In this document: in pieces, positions 1 to 9,168 of the stretch
How positions within the stretch are numbered: position 1 is the first letter of the stretch
Layout of the letters: each line of letters begins with the position of its first letter
Source: Bacteroidetes bacterium GWF2_29_10
Lineage (GTDB): Bacteria > Bacteroidota > Bacteroidia > Bacteroidales > GWE2-29-8
Assembly (NCBI GenBank): GCA_001768555.1
Contig: MEOD01000006.1
Coordinates: 1 to 51,000, forward strand
Length of the DNA stretch: 51,000 nt
Direction of reading: 5' to 3'
The notes under the pieces: generated by a model
What the model was told of the DNA's origin: nothing
The model's input: the letters and a program-made list of their open reading frames with translations, nothing else
Database searches by the model: none
Program-made: the position numbers and the translations under genes

Positions 1-5
1 AACGC

Positions 6-104
6 TACGCATTAGAAATTAAAGCCTAAATTAGTCATTTTTTTTAATGCGGAATCTGGGTTTAACTCAGATTACGCATTAGAAATTAAAGCCTAAATTA
101 GTCA
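6..104. repeat. Two-copy 32-bp direct repeat with AATCTGGGTT motifs
   Basis: A 32-bp sequence starting TACGCATTAGAAATT and ending AAATTAGTCA occurs at 6-37 and again, identically, at 73-104. Each copy is followed by ATGCGGAATCTGGGTT or ATGCGTAATCTGGGTT, the first after about 10 extra bases, so the unit is about 57-67 bp. A third AATCTGGGTT lies at 152-161. Positions 46-62 and 64-80 form a near-perfect palindrome with 2 mismatches in 17 pairs. The array probably continues to the left of the window. No gene is seen in it. Confidence 0.7.
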
Positions 105-161
105 ATGCGTAATCTGGGTTAAAAAAACGTTTGTATGTTTCTCTAATGGACAATCTGGGTT

Positions 162-205
162 AATTCTATTTTTTTGTGCAAACCTAAATTTTAGGACGAG
201 ACAGT
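162..205 (-). repeat. Dispersed IS-end-like repeat, copy 1
   Basis: Read on the minus strand this begins AACTGTCTCGTCCTAAAAT and runs through GGTTTGCAC into an A-rich stretch. It matches the repeats at 12233, 16965 (reverse) and 38904, with a 2-base difference after the CCTAAAAT core. The inward-reading CTGTCTCGTCC end looks like an insertion-sequence terminus, but no transposase lies next to it. This is the most diverged of the four copies. Confidence 0.65.
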
Positions 206-224
206 TATTGTTTATAACAAAAAA

Positions 225-250
225 CCTCTTGGAAATTTAATTCCAAGAGG
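225..250 (-). terminator. Rho-independent terminator of typA
   Basis: CCTCTTGGAA at 225-234 pairs perfectly with TTCCAAGAGG at 241-250 across a 6-base loop. On the minus strand the stem is followed by a run of T, and it lies 32 bases past the typA stop codon. Confidence 0.85.
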
Positions 251-281
251 CTATTTATTTTAATAATAAAATATGATGTAA

Positions 282-2096
282 TTATTCTGTTACTTGTAGT
301 TTTTTTGATTCTCTTTTGCGATCGTTTTCATCAAGAATAATTTTTCTAATTCTCACATGTTTTGGTGTTAACTCAACGTATTCGTCTTCTTGTATATATT
401 CCATAAACTGTTCCAATGAAAATTTTACAGCTGGTGCTATTCTTAATTTCTCGTCAGAACCTGAAGCTCTCATATTACTTAGCTTTTTGGTCTTTGTTAC
501 ATTAATTACAATATCCCCTGCTTTAACATGTTCCCCTATAATCTGTCCTGCATAAACATCTTCGGTTGGTTCTAAGAAGAAAGAACCTCTATCTTGTAAT
601 TTATTAATTGCATAAGCAGCTATAGTACCAGTGTCCATAGATATAAGAACCCCATTCTTTCTATTAGGGATTTCCCCTTTCCATGGTTCAAATCCTAAAA
701 ATCTATGAGCTATTATGGCTTCACCCTCTGTAAGTGTTAGTACATTATTACGCAAGCCAATTATTCCTCTTGATGGAATCTTAAATTCCAAATGAATATG
801 ATCATTTTTTGGCTCCATTATTATCATTTCTCCTTTTCGAGTACTAACAAATTCAATTGCTTTCCCTGCAAATGCTTCTGGAACGTCTATTGTTAATGAT
901 TCTATTGGTTCATTCTTTATTCCATCTATCTCTTTTATTATAACGCGAGGTTGACCAACTTGAATTTCATATCCTTCACGACGCATTGTTTCTATTAATA
1001 TTGATAAATGGAGAATACCTCGTCCATAAACCATTATTGAATCTGGATTATTTGTATCTTCTATGCGAAGAGCCAAATTCTTTTCTATTTCTCGTTCAAG
1101 CCTTTCTCTTAAATGCCTTGATGTTACATATTTGCCATCTTTCCCATAAAAAGGAGAATCATTTATGGTAAACAACATACTCATCGTTGGTTCATCTACA
1201 TTTATTGTTTTTAATGCTTCTGGAAATTCATTATCTGCAATAGTATCACCTATTTCAAATCCTTCTATTCCCATCATTGCACAAATTTCTCCAGGACCAA
1301 CTTCTTTTGCTTTTATCTTGACTAAACCGTCAAAAACCATTAATTCTTTTATTCTTTGCTTTAGTATTTTACCATCTTTTTTCATTATGGATACCATCGC
1401 ATCCTTTTTGAAAACACCCCTTGTTACTCTTCCTATTGCTATACGACCAACATAAGAAGAATAATCTATAGATGTTATTAATAATTGTGGTGTTCCTTCT
1501 AAATATATGGGAGCAGGAATTTTCTCTAAAATAACATCTAATAAATGACAAACTGTAGTCGTTGGTTCATTCCAATCTGCTGACATCCACCCTTCTTTTG
1601 AAGACCCATACACTGTTGGAAAATCTAATTGTTCTTCTGTAGCATTAAGATTAAACATTAAATCAAATACCCCTTCTTGCACCAACTCGGGATTGCAATT
1701 AGGCTTATCTACTTTATTTATTACTAGAATAACTTTTAAGTTTAATTCTATTGCCTTTTGCAACACAAAGCGTGTTTGTGGCATCGGACCTTCAAAAGCA
1801 TCTACAAGCAGTAAGACGCCATCTGCCATATTCAAAACTCGTTCAACCTCTCCTCCAAAGTCAGCATGACCTGGTGTGTCTATAATATTTATTTTAACAT
1901 CATTATAAATTACCGAAACATTCTTAGATAAAATGGTAATTCCTCTTTCTCTTTCCAGATCATTGTTATCTAGTATTAAATCTCCTGGATTTTCATTTGT
2001 TCTAAATAAGTTGCATTGATATAATATTTTATCTACTAAAGTTGTCTTCCCGTGGTCAACATGCGCTATAATCGCAATATTTCTTAATTCCTGCAT
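282..2096 (-). CDS. typA: Ribosome-associated translational GTPase TypA/BipA
   Basis: Complete 604-residue GTPase of the EF-G-like TypA/BipA family, which acts on the ribosome in 50S assembly and stress or cold adaptation. The G1 motif AHVDHGKT is at residues 11-18, RGIT at 51-54, DTPGH at 73-77 and NKVD at 127-130. The C-terminal half has the family-typical stretches SRGIIGLRN and GEHVKAGD, so this is not LepA or EF-G. The length is normal for the family. The gene is transcribed alone: a good promoter lies just upstream at 2116-2145 and a strong terminator at 225-250. The short leader and the M-Q-E-L-R-N-I start fit the family N-terminus. Confidence 0.97.
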   Translation of the reverse strand: MQELRNIAIIAHVDHGKTTLVDKILYQCNLFRTNENPGDLILDNNDLERERGITILSKNVSVIYNDVKINIIDTPGHADFGGEVERVLNMADGVLLLVDAFEGPMPQTRFVLQKAIELNLKVILVINKVDKPNCNPELVQEGVFDLMFNLNATEEQLDFPTVYGSSKEGWMSADWNEPTTTVCHLLDVILEKIPAPIYLEGTPQLLITSIDYSSYVGRIAIGRVTRGVFKKDAMVSIMKKDGKILKQRIKELMVFDGLVKIKAKEVGPGEICAMMGIEGFEIGDTIADNEFPEALKTINVDEPTMSMLFTINDSPFYGKDGKYVTSRHLRERLEREIEKNLALRIEDTNNPDSIMVYGRGILHLSILIETMRREGYEIQVGQPRVIIKEIDGIKNEPIESLTIDVPEAFAGKAIEFVSTRKGEMIIMEPKNDHIHLEFKIPSRGIIGLRNNVLTLTEGEAIIAHRFLGFEPWKGEIPNRKNGVLISMDTGTIAAYAINKLQDRGSFFLEPTEDVYAGQIIGEHVKAGDIVINVTKTKKLSNMRASGSDEKLRIAPAVKFSLEQFMEYIQEDEYVELTPKHVRIRKIILDENDRKRESKKLQVTE

Positions 2097-2115
2097 AAAT
2101 TTTTTAAATTTTTTG

Positions 2116-2145
2116 CAAAGGTACTTAGATTTTAGATATTTCCAA
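2116..2145 (-). promoter_or_regulatory. Bacteroidota-type promoter of typA
   Basis: On the minus strand TTGG (TTG at 2145-2143) is followed after 19 bases by TACCTTTG (2123-2116). This fits the TTTG / TAnnTTTG consensus of the Bacteroidota housekeeping sigma factor. The -7 box ends about 20 bases before the typA start codon. Confidence 0.75.
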
Positions 2146-2235
2146 CATCTCTTTAATTTTATATTTTATATCAATAACTTAAAAAGAAAAACTATAAATA
2201 AAATACACAAAACCTTCTTTACAAAAAAAAGTGAA

Positions 2236-2709
2236 TTACTTTATTGTATCTTCTTCTATTTGTTGCGTGGAATAATGTAATACTGGAAAATTTATCTCAT
2301 CTTTAATAATAAAAGCATTTGGAAAATAATCAATAATATAATTTAATAAACCTTGTGCTTCAAAACTTGTTCGAAAATCTCCAACTCGTATTTTATAATT
2401 TGGTTCCTGATACATTAAATAAGATTTTGTATTGGGAAATTTTGCTATAAAATCTTCATCATACCTCTTTACACTTATCAAACTGTCATATTTGATTTTA
2501 ATTATATTTGATTTTATTTTAGAATTAGCTCCCGAATCAAAATAAATTTGAATGCGAAAACCTGGCTGTGTTTTTATTCGCTCAGAAATGTCTTTATGTT
2601 TCTCCATTATATTATTAGCCATAGCTTTATCAATTATCTTAACCTGTGATGTTTGTGAAAAAGCATTACAGGTTAACATAATTGATATTAAGAACAGTAA
2701 TAATCTCAT
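2236..2709 (-). CDS. Secreted SPOR-domain-like protein
   Basis: 157 residues. A signal peptide covers about residues 1-18 (MRLLLFLISIMLTCNAFS, then Q). The mature part contains GFRIQIYFDSG near residue 51 and YKIRVGDFRTSFEA further on. This is the two-strand pattern of SPOR (sporulation-related) repeats, which bind denuded glycan strands of septal peptidoglycan. The protein probably sits in the periplasm or on the outer membrane. The start codon lies 1 bp after the stop codon of the upstream universal stress protein gene, so the two are almost certainly co-transcribed. The family assignment rests on motif resemblance; the exact role is unknown. Confidence 0.75.
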   Translation of the reverse strand: MRLLLFLISIMLTCNAFSQTSQVKIIDKAMANNIMEKHKDISERIKTQPGFRIQIYFDSGANSKIKSNIIKIKYDSLISVKRYDEDFIAKFPNTKSYLMYQEPNYKIRVGDFRTSFEAQGLLNYIIDYFPNAFIIKDEINFPVLHYSTQQIEEDTIK

Positions 2710-2710
2710 C

Positions 2711-3529
2711 CTATTTTACACTAATTGTTAAAACAGGAATATTTGAATGATTAACAATTTCCTCTGCTGTAGAACCTAATATAAAACTAAATGTATTTGA
2801 ATTAAAACTTGATTTTATTGATATCAAATCTGCATTAACATCTTTTGCATATTGAATAATGCTATCACTTATGTTTATATTTTGTATTGCTGCTCGTTTG
2901 TATTTAATTTTGTTTTGCTTAAAATAATTAACAGCTTTGGTAGAAAAATCTTCTGTCTGATTTTTCATGTCTTCAAGCCCTGTTGTATTACAAGCAACTA
3001 TATGCACTTCTGCATCAAATAACTTTGCAAAATCAGCAACAAAAGGAACCTTTTTTACTGTTTCATTATCAATATCCAAAGGCATTACTATTTTTTCTAT
3101 TTTATGAATGCATTGTCCATATCTAACTGTAATTACTGGACATTCTGAATGCGTTACTATTTTTGCTGCATTACTACCAATCCAAAATTCTTCAAAACCA
3201 GAAACACCATGAGTACCAGCTACAATTAGATTAGCATCTATATATTTCGCTTGATTAATAATTTCTTGATATACCTTACCTTCTCTTATTTTATATTCCA
3301 TTTTACCAAACTTCATTTTAGGTTGAAAACGAACTATTAACTTTTTTAATTTATCATGCGCTTCTTCTGCCATAGACCTTACTTCAAAAGGAAATTCTGA
3401 ATCGAAATTTTTCTTATTTACCCATACTAATAAAATATTAGCTTTAATTACATTCGAAAGTTCAACGGCATAAGATATAGCATGAACTGAACCCTTAGAA
3501 AAATCCGTAGCAACAACTATTGTTTTCAT
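2711..3529 (-). CDS. Tandem universal stress protein (UspA family)
   Basis: 272 residues with two Usp domains in one chain, a common layout in Bacteroidota. Domain 1 (about 1-145) starts MKTIVVATDFS and has the nucleotide-binding pattern VAGTHGVSG followed by GSNAAKIV. Domain 2 (about 150-272) keeps the fold pattern but its ATP motif is degenerate (SFILGSTAEEIV). I chose the ATG at 3529. An earlier in-frame start would add 13 non-homologous residues and would overlap a TATGTTTG -7 element at 3573-3566. The gene is followed directly by the SPOR protein gene. A cytoplasmic stress-survival role follows from the family; the ligand is unknown. Confidence 0.92.
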   Translation of the reverse strand: MKTIVVATDFSKGSVHAISYAVELSNVIKANILLVWVNKKNFDSEFPFEVRSMAEEAHDKLKKLIVRFQPKMKFGKMEYKIREGKVYQEIINQAKYIDANLIVAGTHGVSGFEEFWIGSNAAKIVTHSECPVITVRYGQCIHKIEKIVMPLDIDNETVKKVPFVADFAKLFDAEVHIVACNTTGLEDMKNQTEDFSTKAVNYFKQNKIKYKRAAIQNINISDSIIQYAKDVNADLISIKSSFNSNTFSFILGSTAEEIVNHSNIPVLTISVK

Positions 3530-3655
3530 TATAATTTTATATTTTAGTAAATAATTATTTTGATACAAACATAATTATTCTTTTTTAAAAACTTATTCTT
3601 TTTTAAAAATTTATGTAAGTTTGTCAATTAAAACAAATTTAACAACACTCATTTT

Positions 3656-4759
3656 ATGAAAAATAAAATAATAAGAACCTTTTGCTTATTAATATATTTT
3701 TGGTCTTTTTCCCAAATTCTGTACTCCCAAAATAGTGTCGGAATTTCTGACTCTGCTAACTTCATTCCTGATAATAGTTCTATTTTACACTTGCATTCAA
3801 CTAACAAAGGATTCCTTTTACCATCCTTGTCACCTATTCAAATTAATAATATTTATAAACCTGCAACTGGATTATTAGTTTTTGATAATATGAAAAAAAA
3901 CTTTGTGTACTGGGATAGCTCTCAATGGATATATTTAAATGGAAGTGGAGGATGGAGTCTAAATGGAAATAGTGGAGCATTAAAAAGTATTAATTTTATA
4001 GGAACATCTGACTTCAAACCTATAGAAATTCGTACAAATAATATTAAGAGAGGATTTATTTCTGAAGAAGGTCAACTTATATGGGGAAATACAAACAAGC
4101 TTTTCAACCAAGGAGAAAATGCAACTTTTATATCTAATCAAATTTTTCAATATCCTTTAGTTGCTTATAGTATGTATAATGGACCTGGTATTTACAGTAA
4201 AACAATTGAAAATAATAATACAGCTTTTCCTGCATTGCTTGGTGAATATTCCGGATCTTATAATATAGGAATAGGTATTATGGGAATATCTACTGTCGAA
4301 AATGGAATAGGAATTGAAGGATTTGTTCTTCATGACACTGCTACTGCTGGGCTTTTTAATGGAGACCTTCTATATACAGGACAACTTCTTCATATATCTG
4401 ACGAAAACTTAAAGAAAGATATAACTCCTCTTTCAAATGTGTTAGACAAAATAAGTTTAATTAATTCCTATGAATATTATTTTGACACACAAAAATATTC
4501 AGGAATAAACATGTCAAAAAATATTTCTTTTGGATTTCTTGCTCAAGAATTACAGAAAATATACCCAAACCTTGTTGTTGAAAAATATATTCCTTCTTAT
4601 GATAAAAACTTTGAGCGCCAAGAATCTCATAAAATCAAAACTATTAACTACATTGGAATCATCCCAATATTATTAGAAGCAATCAAAGAACAACAATCGG
4701 AAATTAATGATATGAAAAACAAATTGAATTATTTAGAAAAACTTATAGAAGCTAAATAA
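3656..4759 (+). CDS. Secreted protein with C-terminal peptidase S74 intramolecular chaperone domain
   Basis: 367 residues. A signal peptide covers about residues 1-24 (ending LYSQ). Residues 25-110 show the motif style of Bacteroidota fibre-like surface proteins: SSILHLHSTNKGFLLPSLS, then GLLVFDN and a W-rich stretch ending GGWSLNGN. The C-terminal domain starts at the S-D-E-N-L-K-K-D-I motif near residue 248 and includes FGFLAQELQKIYP and a coiled-coil tail (EQQSEINDMKNKLNYLEKL). This is the S74 domain of endosialidase and tail-spike proteins, which drives trimer assembly and then cuts itself off at the Ser of the SDE motif. No phage genes surround it, so a cell-surface trimeric fibre is more likely than a phage tail. 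A TAAGTTTG -7 box lies at 3616-3623. Confidence 0.85.
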   Translation: MKNKIIRTFCLLIYFWSFSQILYSQNSVGISDSANFIPDNSSILHLHSTNKGFLLPSLSPIQINNIYKPATGLLVFDNMKKNFVYWDSSQWIYLNGSGGWSLNGNSGALKSINFIGTSDFKPIEIRTNNIKRGFISEEGQLIWGNTNKLFNQGENATFISNQIFQYPLVAYSMYNGPGIYSKTIENNNTAFPALLGEYSGSYNIGIGIMGISTVENGIGIEGFVLHDTATAGLFNGDLLYTGQLLHISDENLKKDITPLSNVLDKISLINSYEYYFDTQKYSGINMSKNISFGFLAQELQKIYPNLVVEKYIPSYDKNFERQESHKIKTINYIGIIPILLEAIKEQQSEINDMKNKLNYLEKLIEAK

Positions 4760-4769
4760 TTCTCAATAA

Positions 4770-4803
4770 TTTGTAGAGACACAACAATTTGTGCCTCTAC
4801 AAA
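4770..4803. terminator. Palindromic hairpin between converging genes
   Basis: TTTGTAGAGACACAA (4770-4784) pairs with TTGTGCCTCTACAAA (4789-4803) with one mismatch in 15 and a 4-base loop. It sits between the stop of the S74 gene (4759) and the stop of dnaK (4824), so it probably ends both transcripts. The TAGAGACACAA style also resembles extragenic palindromic repeats. Confidence 0.6.
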
Positions 4804-4823
4804 CATAAAACTAAAATAAAAAC

Positions 4824-6728
4824 TTATTTTTCTTCTTTTACTTCTTCGAAATCAACATCTTGCACTTCTGCATCTTGTTTTGATTCATTATTAGTATTAT
4901 TTGGTTGAGCGTTTTGCTCTGTGTTTTGTGTGTTTTTATACATCTCTTCTGATGCAGCTTGCCATGCTTTATTTAGGTTTTCCATTGAAATATCAATTGC
5001 TGCTATATCCTGATTTTTATGAGCTTCTTTCAATTGATTTAATGGATTCTCTATAGCTGATTTATTTGCTGGAGAAATCTTTTCACCATATTCTTTCAAC
5101 TGTTTTTCTGTTTGGAATATTAAAGAATCGGCTTGATTTAATTTGTCAATCTTTTCTTTTGCTTTTTTGTCTGTTTCTGCATTAGCCTCAGCTTCGGTTT
5201 TCATTTTCTTGATTTCCTCATCTGATAAACCTGTTGTTGCTTCTATTCTTATTTGTTGACTTTTATTTGTTGCTTTATCTTTTGCTGATACATTTAAAAT
5301 TCCATTAGCATCAATATCAAATGTTACTTCTATTTGAGGAACACCTCTTGGTGATGGCGGAATACCATCTAAGTGAAATCGGCCTATTGTACGATTATCT
5401 TTTGCCATAGGTCGTTCTCCTTGAAGTATATGTATCTCAACAGAAGTTTGACTATCTGCTGCTGTAGAAAACACTTCTGTCTTTTTTACTGGAATTGTTG
5501 TGTTTGACTCTATTAATTTTGTCATTACACCTCCTAGTGTTTCTATTCCTAATGAAAGTGGTGTTACATCTAACAAAAGTACATCTTTTACTTCTCCAGT
5601 AAGAACTCCTCCTTGTATTGCTGCTCCTAGTGCAACTACTTCATCTGGATTTACTCCTTTTGATGGTGTTTTTCCAAAAAACTTTTCAACTATATCTTGA
5701 ATAGCTGGGATTCTTGTTGAACCTCCAACTAATATAACCTCATCAATATCATTAATTGTCAAACCTGCATCAGCTACGGCTTTTCTGCATGGTTCTATAG
5801 TCTTTTGTATCAAATCATCACATAATTGCTCAAATTTGGCTCTTGTTAATGTCTTTACTAAATGTTTTGGAACATTATCAACCGGCATAATATAAGGTAA
5901 ATTTATCTCTGATGAAGCTGTACTAGATAACTCTATTTTTGCCTTTTCTGCAGCTTCTTTTAGTCTTTGAAGTGCCATTGGATCTTTTCTTAAATCTAAA
6001 CCTTCGTCTTTTAAGAATTCATCTGCTAACCAATCTATAATTCTATGATCAAAATCATCTCCACCAAGATGCGTATCTCCATTAGTTGATTTAACTTCAA
6101 ATACACCATCCCCTAACTCCAATACAGAAATATCAAAGGTTCCTCCTCCTAAATCATAAACAGCAACCTTTACATCTTTATTCTTTTTATCCAAACCGTA
6201 AGCTAACGCAGCAGCTGTAGGCTCGTTTATAATTCTTTTTACGTTTAATCCTGCAATTTCACCTGCCTCTTTTGTTGCTTGTCTTTGAGAATCATTAAAA
6301 TATGCAGGAACAGTTATTACCGCTTCAGTAACTTCATGACCTAAATAATCTTCTGCTGTTTTCTTCATTTTTTGAAGAATAATTGCAGAAATCTCTTGTG
6401 GAGAGTATTGTCGATCATCAATTTTTACTCTTGGAGTATTGTTTGTTCCTCGTTCCACAACATAAGGAACTCTATTAATATCATTAATTACAGAATCATA
6501 GGTTTCTCCCATGAATCTTTTTATAGAAAAGATAGTCTTTTTGGAATTTGTTATTGCCTGTCTTTTTGCAGGATCTCCAACTTTCCTTTCTCCATTTTCA
6601 ACAAAAGCAACTACTGACGGTGTTGTTCTTTTGCCCTCATTATTAGGAATTACAACTGGTTCATTTCCTTCCATAACAGAAACACATGAATTTGTTGTCC
6701 CTAAGTCTATACCTATAATTTTGCCCAT
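4824..6728 (-). CDS. dnaK: Molecular chaperone DnaK (Hsp70)
   Basis: 634 residues, full length for bacterial Hsp70. The N-terminal ATPase domain has [10 protein letters not shown] at 6-15, the phosphate-binding DLGGGTFD and GGSTRIP motifs, and the linker [13 protein letters not shown]. The substrate-binding domain follows, and the acidic C-terminal tail ends [11 protein letters not shown]. It folds and refolds client proteins with DnaJ and GrpE; neither gene is adjacent here. I chose the ATG at 6728 because it gives the canonical M-G-K-I-I-G-I-D start; an earlier in-frame start would add 15 non-homologous residues. The upstream intergenic stretch holds two similar palindromes (6809-6826 and 6838-6860) that may be regulatory. 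Confidence 0.98.
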   Translation of the reverse strand: MGKIIGIDLGTTNSCVSVMEGNEPVVIPNNEGKRTTPSVVAFVENGERKVGDPAKRQAITNSKKTIFSIKRFMGETYDSVINDINRVPYVVERGTNNTPRVKIDDRQYSPQEISAIILQKMKKTAEDYLGHEVTEAVITVPAYFNDSQRQATKEAGEIAGLNVKRIINEPTAAALAYGLDKKNKDVKVAVYDLGGGTFDISVLELGDGVFEVKSTNGDTHLGGDDFDHRIIDWLADEFLKDEGLDLRKDPMALQRLKEAAEKAKIELSSTASSEINLPYIMPVDNVPKHLVKTLTRAKFEQLCDDLIQKTIEPCRKAVADAGLTINDIDEVILVGGSTRIPAIQDIVEKFFGKTPSKGVNPDEVVALGAAIQGGVLTGEVKDVLLLDVTPLSLGIETLGGVMTKLIESNTTIPVKKTEVFSTAADSQTSVEIHILQGERPMAKDNRTIGRFHLDGIPPSPRGVPQIEVTFDIDANGILNVSAKDKATNKSQQIRIEATTGLSDEEIKKMKTEAEANAETDKKAKEKIDKLNQADSLIFQTEKQLKEYGEKISPANKSAIENPLNQLKEAHKNQDIAAIDISMENLNKAWQAASEEMYKNTQNTEQNAQPNNTNNESKQDAEVQDVDFEEVKEEK

Positions 6729-6806
6729 TTTTATTAAATTTAAAAAATAATCAAATAATTTTATAAAGAGCAAATCAATGATTATGCCATTTTTTTACAA
6801 GTAATT

Positions 6807-6860
6807 ATGTCATTAATAATTATGACAAAAGAAAGGATTTGTCATTAATGTTATGACAAA
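6807..6860. promoter_or_regulatory. Pair of GTCAT-N7/8-ATGAC palindromes upstream of dnaK
   Basis: GTCAT at 6809-6813 pairs with ATGAC at 6822-6826 (8-base spacer). A second copy, TTTGTCAT-TAATGTT-ATGACAAA, spans 6838-6860 with perfect 8-base arms. The two share the internal TTAAT. They lie between the stop of the TonB receptor gene and the dnaK start, about 80-130 bases upstream of dnaK. They have no T-run, so they do not look like terminators. A repressor or heat-shock operator is an inference only. Confidence 0.4.
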
Positions 6861-6870
6861 AATTCAATAA

Positions 6871-9168
6871 TTAGAAAGTTAGGCTTATTCCTAGAGATGG
6901 CATAGTGGGTAATTGATTTATTCTTTTGTTTTGAATCTTGTCATAATAGAAAATATTAGCCCTATTATACACATTCGTTACTCCTAAATTGATTTCTAAT
7001 GTAGAGTATTTAGAAAATATAAAAGACTTGCTTAAACTAACATCCAATCTGTGATAGTCTGGAAGCCTGCTACTATTGGTTTCTCCATATATAGTACCTA
7101 ATTCATGATTCTTTGAAATATAATCTGTAGAAATACCTTCATCAAACACTATTTTTGGATAATAACCAGTTATTTGAGTGAAAGGAAAACCTGAACCTAA
7201 ATTCCATCGTGCAGAAAAAAGCCATGTTTCCTTTTTCCCAAATTTGTAATTAGCACTAATATTTGCATTGTGTCGTCTGTCATAATGGGCATAATAATTA
7301 ATGATACCATCATCTTTAAATATAAAAGAATAGGAATAGGAACCATTAAAATTTACTTTTTTCAATGAATATGTAAAAGAAAAATCAATGCCATATGCTT
7401 CTCCTGACTCATAAATAAAATTTTTCTTTTGAATGTCTGGTATTAAGTAATTCTCAGGCAAATCATCAAATTGTTTATATGGGTTAAGATTTGTTAGTAG
7501 TATGAAATTTTTGTAATATGATTCACAGTTAAGGTTAAAATTTTTGAAAATATCCCATTCAAAACCCAATACTGCATGCCATGCTTTTTGTAATCTTGAG
7601 GAAATTTCATCATCTTTATATGAAGCAGGTAAATTTTCAACACTTGATATAAATCCAGTAAAAAGGTTTATTATTTCTCTATCTGTTGACGTACTTGTTA
7701 AATTTTGAGAATATAATCCTCCCGCAGCTTTAAGCCTAAAATTCTCTAACATCATATATTTTATTGCCAATCTTGGCTCTGGTGAAATATCTGCAAGAGA
7801 AGCATAATATTGAACTCGTATACTAGGTTCTATAATAAATTGTCTTACCTTTATTTTATCTCTCACAAAACAACCAAATTCAGTCGCATTATCCGATTGC
7901 TCTATTTCTCTACCTACTGTATTTTTTAATTTGACATTTGTTTTAAACCCATTTAACTCAATACCATATTTTATTTCGTGAGCACCAGTATATTTTGCTA
8001 AATTCATACCTGCCGTAAAACCTCCCACAAAGCTTTCTTTAGGTATATTGCTTTTAATTTCTAAAAAGTCCACCTTGTAATCAGAATAAGCAAAAAATCC
8101 TTCCATCTTTGTATTTGATGAAGATGGCAACATTATAAAATTTGCCCCTAATCCTTTTATCCTCCATTTCATAGATGCAATATCGGGATAATTAACTTTG
8201 TCATTATAATTAAACCCAAAAAAGTTTAGTTTATTTCCTTCTTCTGAACTTAATGTAAGTTTCCCATAAAAATCATTAAAAGCATAAGGCAATGAAGCTG
8301 TATCTATATAATTATAAAATATGTCAGAAGTTTTGTCTAAGTAAGAATTTTTATATGACAAAATAAATGTTGGAGTATTATCGTTTTTCTTTTTATTCAA
8401 TGGACCTTCTAATAATATTTTAGAACAAAAAGTATTTGCTGAAACCTTCCCTCCTAAATGACTATTTGAACCATCTCGTGTAGTAATATCCATAACAGAA
8501 GAAATTCTTCCTCCATACTCCGCATTAAATCCTGCCGTATAAACATCTATTGACCTGATTATATCTGTTTCAAAAACAGAAAACAAACCTATTGAATGAA
8601 ATGGATTATAAATAGGAACTCCATCCATCAAAACTTTATTTTGAATTGGAGAACCCCCTCTAATATATAACTGGCCTCCTTGGTCTCCCGTAAATACAAC
8701 TCCTGGCATTGATTGCAGATACTGCGCTATTTCTGGCTCGCCACCTATTGATGGAATTAATTTTAGCGCCATAGGAGTAACAGTCATTACAGAAGTCCTA
8801 ATATCATTTATACTTTCTTGCTTCTTTGCGTTAACATTTATTGTATTAAGTTGAATATCTGCTTTACCTATGTAAAATGTTTTTGTAATAACTTTTGTTT
8901 TATTAAGATCAATATCAAATGTTGCAGAATCATACCCTAAAACTGAAACCATTAATGTGTATTTTCCTTCTGGTATTTTTGATATTGTGTAATAGCCTTC
9001 AATATCTGCAATCACTCCATATTTGGTACCTACAAGAAAAATATTGGCAAAAGATAAAGGCTCTTTAGTGTCTTTATCAAAAACAAAACCTTTTACTATA
9101 GAATTTTGGGCAAAAGCATAATTAGAAATTAGTAAAATTACTGTTGTATAAAATAATATTCGTCGCAT
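6871..9168 (-). CDS. TonB-dependent outer membrane receptor
   Basis: 765 residues. A signal peptide covers about 1-20 (ending NYAFAQ). Residues 22-105 form a carboxypeptidase-regulatory-like beta-sandwich (VKGFVFDKDTKEPLSFANIF), common in Bacteroidota receptors. The plug domain follows (about 110-230) with the motifs GGQLYIRGGSP, LMDGVPIYNPFH and AEYGGRISSVMDI. The rest is a 22-strand-type barrel ending in a terminal Phe (SLGISLTF), as expected for outer membrane insertion. It imports a siderophore, cofactor or similar ligand using TonB energy. No SusD partner or transport genes are adjacent, so the substrate cannot be told. A TAGGTTTG -7 element lies at 9195-9188. Confidence 0.92.
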   Translation of the reverse strand: MRRILFYTTVILLISNYAFAQNSIVKGFVFDKDTKEPLSFANIFLVGTKYGVIADIEGYYTISKIPEGKYTLMVSVLGYDSATFDIDLNKTKVITKTFYIGKADIQLNTINVNAKKQESINDIRTSVMTVTPMALKLIPSIGGEPEIAQYLQSMPGVVFTGDQGGQLYIRGGSPIQNKVLMDGVPIYNPFHSIGLFSVFETDIIRSIDVYTAGFNAEYGGRISSVMDITTRDGSNSHLGGKVSANTFCSKILLEGPLNKKKNDNTPTFILSYKNSYLDKTSDIFYNYIDTASLPYAFNDFYGKLTLSSEEGNKLNFFGFNYNDKVNYPDIASMKWRIKGLGANFIMLPSSSNTKMEGFFAYSDYKVDFLEIKSNIPKESFVGGFTAGMNLAKYTGAHEIKYGIELNGFKTNVKLKNTVGREIEQSDNATEFGCFVRDKIKVRQFIIEPSIRVQYYASLADISPEPRLAIKYMMLENFRLKAAGGLYSQNLTSTSTDREIINLFTGFISSVENLPASYKDDEISSRLQKAWHAVLGFEWDIFKNFNLNCESYYKNFILLTNLNPYKQFDDLPENYLIPDIQKKNFIYESGEAYGIDFSFTYSLKKVNFNGSYSYSFIFKDDGIINYYAHYDRRHNANISANYKFGKKETWLFSARWNLGSGFPFTQITGYYPKIVFDEGISTDYISKNHELGTIYGETNSSRLPDYHRLDVSLSKSFIFSKYSTLEINLGVTNVYNRANIFYYDKIQNKRINQLPTMPSLGISLTF

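Noticed and set aside
3656-4759. Prophage tail gene
   Set aside because: No other phage genes are present, and the protein has a host-type signal peptide and Bacteroidota surface-protein motifs.
5500-6750. Plus-strand open frames opposite dnaK
   Set aside because: They are antisense shadows of a highly conserved gene and resemble no protein.
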